From: Ruminococcus_G sp050944415
Lineage (GTDB): Bacteria > Bacillota > Clostridia > Lachnospirales > Lachnospiraceae
Length of the DNA: 8,781 bases
Assembly (NCBI GenBank): GCA_050944415.1
Contig: JBMNRA010000083.1
Span: 1-8,781, forward strand
Reading direction: 5' to 3'
Shown here: piece by piece, positions 1 to 5,381 of the stretch
How the letters are laid out: every line of letters begins with the position of its first letter
How positions within the stretch are numbered: position 1 is the first letter of the stretch
The notes under the pieces: generated by a model
The model's database searches: none
Told to the model about the DNA's origin: nothing
The model's input: the letters and a program-made list of their open reading frames with translations, nothing else
Position numbers and translations under genes: made by a program

Positions 1-3
1 AAA

Positions 4-31
4 AAGATTGTAGTATTCAATTTGCAATCTT
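4..31. repeat. Short inverted repeat upstream of first gene pair
   Basis: A perfect 7-bp inverted repeat, AAGATTG at 4-10 and CAATCTT at 25-31, is separated by 14 nt of AT-rich sequence. No T-run follows directly, so it is not a convincing terminator. It lies upstream of the TATAAT at 56-61 and could be an operator half-site pair, or chance in AT-rich DNA. Confidence 0.2.
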
Positions 32-55
32 AATGGGAAAATTTTATTGATAGGT

Positions 56-61
56 TATAAT
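56..61 (+). promoter_or_regulatory. Candidate -10 box for the first gene pair
   Basis: A perfect TATAAT lies 43 nt before the ATG at 105. No good -35 hexamer sits 16-18 nt upstream (the sequence there is roughly ATGGGA), so the promoter is weak, depends on an activator, or is a chance match in AT-rich DNA. A TTGATA at 47-52 is too close to pair with this -10. Confidence 0.3.
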
Positions 62-104
62 ATAGTTAATAAGTATCGTATAAGAGGCAGGGAGGAATGA
101 TGAT

Positions 105-377
105 ATGATGTATCCGTTTATGACATTAAATGATGAAACAGAAATTGTTCATTCTGATATGCAGAATGATGGAAGAGTTAAAGTGTATATCGAAAGACCG
201 GATGAACAATATGGTTTTAAACATGCTACATGCTGGCTTCCTAAGTATACGTGGGAAGATATTTATCATTTTTCAGAAGAAGAGATTAAGCAATTTGAAG
301 AGATAATAAGATCAACCGCTCATCTTATTATTGAATTCTCTCAGGAAGGGGGCTTTGAAAATGCCTCAAATCTTTAG
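105..377 (+). CDS. Small hypothetical protein paired with DUF4160-like gene
   Basis: This 90-residue soluble acidic protein has no signal peptide or membrane segment. I do not recognise a named domain. The middle of the protein (GFKHATCWLPKYTWEDI, about residues 38-54) followed by an amphipathic segment ending in AHLIIEFSQEGG (about 72-83) resembles small proteins I recall being encoded immediately before DUF4160 proteins in Firmicutes; that is memory, not a search result. The start at 105 is preceded by GGGAGG at 90-95; a second ATG directly follows at 108. Its last 17 nt overlap the next gene, so the two are probably translationally coupled. Two-gene units of this kind (DUF4160 beside DUF2442-like partners) are sometimes proposed to be toxin-antitoxin-like, but nothing in the sequence proves it. 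Function unknown; that it is a real gene is likely. Confidence 0.72.
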   Translation: MMYPFMTLNDETEIVHSDMQNDGRVKVYIERPDEQYGFKHATCWLPKYTWEDIYHFSEEEIKQFEEIIRSTAHLIIEFSQEGGFENASNL

Positions 378-639
378 AATGGGAGAATACTGGATTTATT
401 TCTGGACAAATGAGAATAAACCTGTTGAACCGATCCACGTACATATCGCAAAAGGAAAGCCTTCAGAAAATGCAACAAAGGTATGGATTACCAGCGCAGG
501 GAAATGTCTGCTCTGCAATAATAATTCAAGAATACCTTCACATACGTTGCGGAATATTATGAGAATGATTGAGGCACGAAGTGCCGATATTATTCATAAA
601 TGGTTTGCATATTTTGGAGAGATAAGTTATTATTGTTAG
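361..639 (+). CDS. DUF4160 domain protein
   Basis: This 92-residue protein has the DUF4160 signature: an N-terminal MPQIFRMGEYWIYFWTNE strand region, then a histidine motif PIHVHIAKG (His26 and His28), a short beta region, and a C-terminal helix ending in IIHKWFAYF (about residues 77-85). The family usually runs about 80-100 residues, so it looks complete. The ATG at 361 is preferred over an upstream in-frame start at 331 because AGGAAGGGGG lies at 342-351 at good spacing, and because the protein then begins exactly where family members begin. It overlaps the preceding gene by 17 nt. DUF4160 has no established biochemical function that I know of; it often sits in accessory regions beside a small partner, which has led to toxin-antitoxin suggestions. 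The stretch CLLCNNN (residues 49-55) replaces the usual conserved segment and may be lineage-specific. Confidence 0.8.
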   Translation: MPQIFRMGEYWIYFWTNENKPVEPIHVHIAKGKPSENATKVWITSAGKCLLCNNNSRIPSHTLRNIMRMIEARSADIIHKWFAYFGEISYYC

Positions 640-735
640 TTTTCATTAAATCTCATTTAGATACGTTATGGAGAGCCGTATCATAAATAAGCGTCTGCTA
701 TACGTTTGCTTATATTGATATTCGGATCTATAGTA
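640..735. other. AT-rich non-coding spacer with two small inverted repeats
   Basis: No open reading frame with a ribosome binding site was found here. Two perfect 6-bp inverted repeats are visible: GATACG at 660-665 with CGTATC at 677-682, and ATAAGC at 687-692 with GCTTAT at 708-713. They may be weak secondary structures in the 3' untranslated region of the DUF4160 gene, ahead of the strong hairpin that follows. No function is assigned. Confidence 0.3.
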
Positions 736-792
736 AGAAAAGCAGATTCCGTCTGCCGTACGTTACGGCAGCGGAGTCTGCTTTTCTATTTT
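736..792 (+). terminator. Strong rho-independent terminator hairpin
   Basis: The 5' arm at 736-760 and the 3' arm at 764-787 form 24 base pairs with one G-U pair (747/776), a single bulged T (752) and a 3-nt loop CGT (761-763). The outer part pairs AGAAAAGCAGA with TCTGCTTTTCT, so it would also work as a terminator on the minus strand. A T-rich tail (TTTTCTATTTT, 782-792) follows. It would end transcription of the first gene pair and insulate the operon that begins at 874. The length and near-perfect pairing exceed a minimal terminator. Confidence 0.82.
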
Positions 793-830
793 CAGATTTA
801 TTAAGAATTAGTTCAGGGTCCATTCAGATT
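791..830 (+). promoter_or_regulatory. Phased TTCAG repeats, candidate regulator binding site
   Basis: TTCAG occurs at 791-795, 812-816 and 823-827, with start-to-start spacings of 21 and 11 bp, so all three fall on about the same helical face. The outer copies extend to TTCAGATT (791-798 and 823-830). The two proximal copies form an 11-bp direct repeat over the place where a -35 element would lie for the -10 box at 838-843. Direct repeats with 10-11 bp spacing replacing a -35 box are the usual arrangement for OmpR-family activators, and such a regulator is encoded at 6410-7126. The link is an inference. Confidence 0.35.
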
Positions 831-834
831 GTTC

Positions 835-843
835 TGTCATAAT
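835..843 (+). promoter_or_regulatory. Candidate extended -10 promoter of the dlt-like operon
   Basis: TGTCATAAT is an extended -10 (TGn followed by CATAAT at 838-843). No consensus -35 lies 17 nt upstream; the region instead holds the TTCAG direct repeats. Transcription would begin near 850, giving a leader of about 25 nt that contains the AAGGAGAG ribosome binding site at 861-868. The position just downstream of a terminator fits the start of a new transcription unit. Confidence 0.45.
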
Positions 844-873
844 AGGCGTATCAAAACAGCAAGGAGAGATATT

Positions 874-2373
874 ATGAATCCTATTTTAGATTGTCTGGAG
901 ATGACAGAAGCTGTATATGGACACCGGACAGCCGTAGATGACGGCGCTGTATGTCTTACGTGGAAAGAACTGGCGGAATTGTCCAGGCGCCTGGGAACGG
1001 CATTCTGTCATCAAACGGAACGGAAAACTCCCATCGTCATTCTGATGGAAAAAAGCGCGCTGACTCTGGCAGCTATGCTCGGAACTGTATATGCCGGCTG
1101 TTTCTACGTGATGGCAGATCCGGGACAGCCGCCGGAGCGTATGAAGGAAATATTAAAAGTTTTAGATGCCGATCTGGCAGTTACTGATGAGAAGGGAGAA
1201 AAACTTCTATGGGCCGCAGGTTACAGACGCCGGATCTATACCCTGAAAAAGATAAATGAAATAAAGACAGATGAACACAGACTTCAGACCATACGTAAAT
1301 GCAGCAGTGAAACGGATCTGCTGTATGGAACGTTCACATCCGGATCTACCGGAATTCCAAAGTGCATCGCCGTCAGTCAGAAAGCTGTTGTCGATTTTAT
1401 TTCACATTTTACATCCATTTTTTCATTTACGGCAGACGACAGAATCGGCAATCAGGCGCCCTTTGATTTTGACGTGTCAGTTAAGGATATCTATACCTGT
1501 GTCATGACGGGAGCTTCCCTTATTCTTATCCCCAGAGAACTGTTTTCCGTTCCGGCAGCGCTTCTGGATTATCTGTGCGAGAAGAAAGTCACTTCTCTGA
1601 CCTGGGCGGTATCAGCGCTGACTCTGGTATCCTCTTTAAAAGGACTTGATTATAAAGTGCCGGAATCGGTCAGAAGAGTCTTATTCAGCGGTGAGATTAT
1701 GCCGGCAAAACAGCTGAGGCTGTGGCAGAAAGGGCTTCCCCGGGCAGAATTTGCGAATTTATACGGCCCGTCGGAGATTACCTGCAACTGTACATATTAT
1801 CCTGTGGACAGAATATTTTCGGATCAGGAAAAAATTCCCATCGGAAAGGCTTTTCCAGGAAGAGACGTATTTCTTCTGGATGAATCGGGAAAGGAAATCC
1901 TGATTCCGGATATACCAGGAGAAATCTGTGTGGGCGGAGAGTCGCTGGCTGAAGGATATTACAATAATCCCGGGGAGACCGCGTCCCGATTCATTCGGGA
2001 TGCCCGCGGACGATATTATCGGACAGGTGATCTGGGATATTACGGGATCGACGGAGAACTGTATTTTTCCGGACGGAAAGACTTTCAGATCAAACATATG
2101 GGACATCGTATCGAACTGGAAGAAATAGAATACGCACTGGAACAGCTTCCCGGTGTGGAAAGGAGCTGCTGTCTGCTGGATAAAAGAAAAAACCAACTGG
2201 CTGCTTTTTACCTTGGGGAAGGAAATCCCAAAGAAATAAAAACAGCGCTGAAAGAGAAAGTGCCTCTGTATATGATCCCTCACAAATTGATCCGAACAGA
2301 TAGAATTCCGCTCAATAAGAATGGAAAAAAGGACAGAAAGTATTTTATGGAAAGACTGGAGGCTGAGATATGA
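874..2373 (+). CDS. DltA-like amino acid adenylation enzyme (carrier protein ligase)
   Basis: This 499-residue stand-alone adenylation protein of the ANL superfamily would activate an amino acid with ATP and load it on the phosphopantetheine of the carrier protein encoded two genes downstream. Core motifs are all present: A3 TSGSTGIPK (155-163), A4 FDFDVSVKD (197-205), A5 LYGPSE (296-301), A6 near GEICVGGESLAEGYYN (349-364), A7 YRTGDLG (382-388), A8 beginning GRKDFQIKHMGHRIE (400-414), and A10 NGKKDR (483-488) with catalytic Lys485. Asp200 matches the aspartate that binds the substrate alpha-amino group in DltA and NRPS domains. There is no condensation, carrier or thioesterase domain. The length and the NQAPF.FD.SV.DIY region resemble DltA, but the DltA segment FCGE reads FSGE here (Ser272), at a cysteine I recall as linked to D-alanine selectivity. 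The ATG at 874 has AAGGAGAG at 861-868; an upstream TTG at 829 would lie within the probable promoter. It overlaps the next gene by ATGA. Confidence 0.9.
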   Translation: MNPILDCLEMTEAVYGHRTAVDDGAVCLTWKELAELSRRLGTAFCHQTERKTPIVILMEKSALTLAAMLGTVYAGCFYVMADPGQPPERMKEILKVLDADLAVTDEKGEKLLWAAGYRRRIYTLKKINEIKTDEHRLQTIRKCSSETDLLYGTFTSGSTGIPKCIAVSQKAVVDFISHFTSIFSFTADDRIGNQAPFDFDVSVKDIYTCVMTGASLILIPRELFSVPAALLDYLCEKKVTSLTWAVSALTLVSSLKGLDYKVPESVRRVLFSGEIMPAKQLRLWQKGLPRAEFANLYGPSEITCNCTYYPVDRIFSDQEKIPIGKAFPGRDVFLLDESGKEILIPDIPGEICVGGESLAEGYYNNPGETASRFIRDARGRYYRTGDLGYYGIDGELYFSGRKDFQIKHMGHRIELEEIEYALEQLPGVERSCCLLDKRKNQLAAFYLGEGNPKEIKTALKEKVPLYMIPHKLIRTDRIPLNKNGKKDRKYFMERLEAEI

Positions 2374-3557
2374 CGAAACAGGAATTACTGGAAGAAGGGA
2401 TTGTCCGGTATGGAACGCCGACTTATCTGTTTCATGGTGATGAGGCTGAGAGAACGGTGCAAAGCTTCCGGAATGTGCTTGGTTCCAGAGCAGACCTATG
2501 CTATGCCATGAAAGCGAATCCCTTTCTGACGGAAGAGATGGGTGTGCTGACTGACAGAGTAGAGGTCTGTTCCATGGGGGAATACCGGATCTGCCGGGAA
2601 ATTCAGCTGGATCCCGGAAAGATACTGGTGTCAGGCGTTATGAAAGAGGGGAAGGATATCAGCGAAATTCTGAACATATATCGTGGAAACTGCAGATATA
2701 CCGCCGAATCTGTAAGGCAGCTGCAGCACTTTGCAGACTGGAGTAATGAAAACAGGGAAAGAATCTCTCTTTTTCTGCGTCTGACCAGCGGTAATCAGTT
2801 TGGTATGGATAAAGAAATCATTCAGAATATCATAAAACTGAAGGATGCATATCCATATCTGGATATTCTGGGAATCCATTATTTTTCCGGAACCCGAAAA
2901 AAAAGCGCGGATAAATCTGCGGAAGAATTAAAGTATCTGGATGCTGTTTTATGCGGCATAAAGGAAGATACCGGATTTCAGATAAGAGAACTGGAATATG
3001 GGCCAGGTCTTTCCGTACCTTATTTTACCGACCAGCAAAATACACAGGACAAGGATCTGAAAAAACTGGCGGATGCAATGGACAAAATGAAATGGAAAGG
3101 GAAAATCACACTGGAGATAGGACGCGCTCTTAGCGCTTCCTGCGGATTTTATCTGACAGCCGTTAAAGATATCAAGCAGAACCACGGCATTAACTACTGT
3201 ATAGTAGACGGAGGCATTCATCATCTCAACTATGACGGACAGATCCGCGGAATATATCAGCCGTTTTTTTCCGTATACCCTGCCGGGGAGAGCGCAAAAG
3301 CGGAACATGAATGGACGGTATGCGGCGCTTTGTGCACGGTCAATGATGTGTTGATGCAGAAAGTTCGCATCGGGAATCTGCAGGAAGGCGATATTTTTAT
3401 TTTTGAAAACGCAGGAGCCTATTCCATGACGGAAGGCATGGCGCTGTTTTTAAGTCATCCACTGCCGGCAGCGGCTCTGTACAGTGAGAAAAACGGATGG
3501 CAAACACTTCGTGAAAGACAATCTACTTATCAATGGAATATGGGGAAAAGGAGATAA
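2370..3557 (+). CDS. Fold-type III PLP-dependent amino acid decarboxylase (LysA/ODC superfamily)
   Basis: This 395-residue protein comprises an N-terminal alanine-racemase-like barrel and a C-terminal beta domain. Visible elements: YAMKANP with Lys48 as the PLP Schiff-base lysine, GIHYFSGT with His170, a phosphate loop GPGLSVPYF (211-219; usually GGGxG), LEIGR (248-252) equivalent to the ExGR element, CGALCTVND (318-326) with the decarboxylase Cys322 and Asp326, and GAY (349-351). The Cys/Asp pair argues for decarboxylation rather than racemisation. The region after GAY reads ALFLSHPLP (358-366) instead of the SMSSxYNxRPR of diaminopimelate decarboxylase, so it is probably not an ordinary housekeeping LysA. 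That variant resembles decarboxylases I recall from exosortase/EPS loci that sit beside an AMP ligase and a carrier protein. GGAGG at 2358-2362 precedes the ATG, which overlaps the ligase stop by 4 nt. It may act on a free amino acid or on a carrier-bound one, as BtrK does in butirosin biosynthesis; the substrate is unknown. Confidence 0.86.
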   Translation: MTKQELLEEGIVRYGTPTYLFHGDEAERTVQSFRNVLGSRADLCYAMKANPFLTEEMGVLTDRVEVCSMGEYRICREIQLDPGKILVSGVMKEGKDISEILNIYRGNCRYTAESVRQLQHFADWSNENRERISLFLRLTSGNQFGMDKEIIQNIIKLKDAYPYLDILGIHYFSGTRKKSADKSAEELKYLDAVLCGIKEDTGFQIRELEYGPGLSVPYFTDQQNTQDKDLKKLADAMDKMKWKGKITLEIGRALSASCGFYLTAVKDIKQNHGINYCIVDGGIHHLNYDGQIRGIYQPFFSVYPAGESAKAEHEWTVCGALCTVNDVLMQKVRIGNLQEGDIFIFENAGAYSMTEGMALFLSHPLPAAALYSEKNGWQTLRERQSTYQWNMGKRR

Positions 3558-3561
3558 AAAA

Positions 3562-3789
3562 ATGAATAAACTGATTTGTATTTTAAACGAAATTGACAGC
3601 AGCATAGACTGGGAAAAGGAACATAATCTGATTGATGGCCGTATTCTGGATTCTTTTGGAGTTATCACACTGATTTCAGAACTGGAAGAAAATTTTTCCA
3701 TTGAAATTGAAGCCTCGGAAATGATACCGGAAAATTTCAATTCGGCAGAAGCCATTTATAAAATGATTCAGCGTCTTCAGGAGCAGTAA
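3562..3789 (+). CDS. DltC-like acyl/aminoacyl carrier protein
   Basis: This 75-residue acidic four-helix carrier protein has Ser31 within LDSFGVITLI (29-38) as the expected 4'-phosphopantetheine attachment site, matching the LDSMGTVQLL segment of DltC, followed by the helix II/III pattern ELEENFSIEIEASEM (40-54). The length is that of DltC (about 78). The ATG at 3562 is chosen because AAAAGGAG lies at 3546-3553 and because this start gives the canonical carrier length; a 26-residue upstream extension would run into the decarboxylase gene. It sits 4 nt after the decarboxylase and 2 nt before the MBOAT gene. It would accept the aminoacyl group from the ligase and present it on the cytoplasmic side to the MBOAT protein. 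A dedicated phosphopantetheinyl transferase is not encoded here, so it must use one from elsewhere. Confidence 0.9.
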   Translation: MNKLICILNEIDSSIDWEKEHNLIDGRILDSFGVITLISELEENFSIEIEASEMIPENFNSAEAIYKMIQRLQEQ

Positions 3790-3791
3790 AT

Positions 3792-5381
3792 ATGTCATAC
3801 CATACGATCCTATATCTGTTTTTCTTTCTTCCATGTGTGCTGCTGCTTTACCAGGCGGTCCCGAAAAAAATAAGATGGGTGGTGCTTTTGCTGGCCGGAT
3901 ACGCCTTTTTCTGGCTGATCAGCAGAAAACTGCTGCTGTATCTGATTGGAACTACTATATTTACCCATTATACCGGAATCCTTCTTACCTGGTCTAAGCA
4001 AAAAGGCGAAGCTGAGTGCTGTGCTTGTTCTTTGGAAGAACGTTCAGCTGTTAAAAAGAAATACAGGAAGAGGGAAAGAATTATATTAATATGCGGCATT
4101 TCCGTTTTGCTGTTTGTATTAGGATACCTGAAATATTATAATTTTTTCGCACATAACGTCAATACACTTATGAATGCGGCGGGACTGCAGACAGTGCTGC
4201 ACACCAGAAAACTGCTGCTTCCCATAGGAATTTCTTTCTATACCCTGCAGGCGGTGGGATATATGGCCGATGTGTACTGGGGAAAAATTCAGGCAGAAAA
4301 TCATCCGGGGAAACTTGCGCTGTTTCTGGGATTTTTCCCTCAGATTATGGAAGGACCCATCAGTATGTATTCTCAGACAGCGGAAGCTCTCTGGGAAGGA
4401 AAGCCGCTGAAAGGGGAAAATCTGTCCGCCGGCTGTATCCGTATCTTCTGGGGACTATTTAAAAAAATGATTATTGCGGACCGTCTTCATCTTCTGGTTA
4501 CGGCAGTTTTTGATCATTATGAAGAATACAGCGGAATTGTAACTGCAGTCGCGGCCGTCGCCTATACCGTTCAGCTGTATATGGAATTTTCCGGAACAAT
4601 GGACATAGTGACTGGCAGCGGAAAAATGTTCGGCATCCGTCTTCCGGAAAATTTCCGCCGGCCTTTTGCAGCTCAAAACGCAGCAGATTTCTGGAGACGC
4701 TGGCACATTACTTTGGGTGCCTGGTTTAAGACCTATATTTTCTATCCCATGTCAACCTCCGGACTGGTCAAAAAATGGAGTCGTTTCGGGAAAAAACATG
4801 CGGGAAAATATTTTACCAAACTGGGGGTTTCGGCGTTATGCCTGTTCCCGGTGTGGCTCTGCAACGGGCTATGGCATGGTCCGCGATGGAGCTATCTGTT
4901 CTACGGCATGTATTATTTCGTTATTTTAATGGCAGGAATTGCTCTGGAGCCGTTAAAGAACAGTATTATAAAAAAATACCGTATCCGGGAATCTGCATGG
5001 TATTGGAGACGGCTGCGAATTCTGAAAACCTGGCTTATTATTTTTACGGGCGAACTGTTTTTCAGAGCAAACGGTTTATCCGCCGGTTTTTCCATGTTTC
5101 GAAGTATATTTCGCGGTATACAGATTCAGAACATATGGAACGGCACTTTTTTATCTTTTGGTCTGGATATGGCCGATTATCTGGCAATTATTACAGGTTG
5201 TACTGTTGTGGCAATCGTTGGATTAGTGCAGGAAAGGGGACTGCTGAAAGACAATGGGCTTCAAAAAATGAGACTGCCTCTCCGATGGGCGGTTTATTAT
5301 ATGCTTATTTTTTCCGTAATCATATTTGGTGCCTATGGCGTCGGATATCAGCAGGTGGATCTAATATATGCAGGATTTTAA
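3792..5381 (+). CDS. MBOAT acyltransferase, DltB/AlgI-like, with C-terminal tyrosine motif
   Basis: This 529-residue polytopic membrane protein has about ten or more hydrophobic segments from residue 4 to 518. Family landmarks: LPIGISFYTLQAVGYMADVY (143-162), FWRRWHITLGAWFKTYIFYP (300-319) with His305, and NGLWHGPRW (358-366) with His362 as the expected catalytic histidine. In DltB and AlgI this protein moves an acyl or aminoacyl group from a cytoplasmic carrier to the outside. The last residues LIYAGF (524-529; Tyr526) resemble the C-terminal aromatic motif of DltX (FIYNEF-like) and of AlgI-type proteins, recalled from memory as carrying an acyl-accepting tyrosine. No dltX gene is present, so the motif may be fused here. 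A basic and cysteine-containing cytoplasmic loop (about 68-96) is unusual. AGGAG at 3779-3783 precedes the start. The final 14 nt overlap the next gene, indicating coupling. DltB-like and AlgI-like subfamilies cannot be separated by eye; context favours a DltB role. Confidence 0.92.
   Translation: MSYHTILYLFFFLPCVLLLYQAVPKKIRWVVLLLAGYAFFWLISRKLLLYLIGTTIFTHYTGILLTWSKQKGEAECCACSLEERSAVKKKYRKRERIILICGISVLLFVLGYLKYYNFFAHNVNTLMNAAGLQTVLHTRKLLLPIGISFYTLQAVGYMADVYWGKIQAENHPGKLALFLGFFPQIMEGPISMYSQTAEALWEGKPLKGENLSAGCIRIFWGLFKKMIIADRLHLLVTAVFDHYEEYSGIVTAVAAVAYTVQLYMEFSGTMDIVTGSGKMFGIRLPENFRRPFAAQNAADFWRRWHITLGAWFKTYIFYPMSTSGLVKKWSRFGKKHAGKYFTKLGVSALCLFPVWLCNGLWHGPRWSYLFYGMYYFVILMAGIALEPLKNSIIKKYRIRESAWYWRRLRILKTWLIIFTGELFFRANGLSAGFSMFRSIFRGIQIQNIWNGTFLSFGLDMADYLAIITGCTVVAIVGLVQERGLLKDNGLQKMRLPLRWAVYYMLIFSVIIFGAYGVGYQQVDLIYAGF

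Noticed and set aside
829..873. Upstream TTG start for the adenylation enzyme (15 extra residues)
   Set aside because: The stretch contains the likely -10 element and the ribosome binding site for the ATG at 874; the added residues (FCHNRRIK...) do not match adenylation enzyme N-termini.
1759..2283. 174-codon minus-strand open frame
   Set aside because: It lies wholly inside the adenylation gene, antisense to conserved motifs A5-A8, and has no recognisable protein features.
2370..3557. Alanine racemase, as would supply D-alanine to a dlt system
   Set aside because: The C-terminal domain carries the decarboxylase Cys322/Asp326 element and GAY motif, and the barrel motifs follow LysA/ODC rather than Alr.
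3484..3561. 26-residue N-terminal extension of the carrier protein
   Set aside because: It overlaps the decarboxylase gene, and the AAAAGGAG site at 3546-3553 points to the ATG at 3562, which gives standard carrier length.
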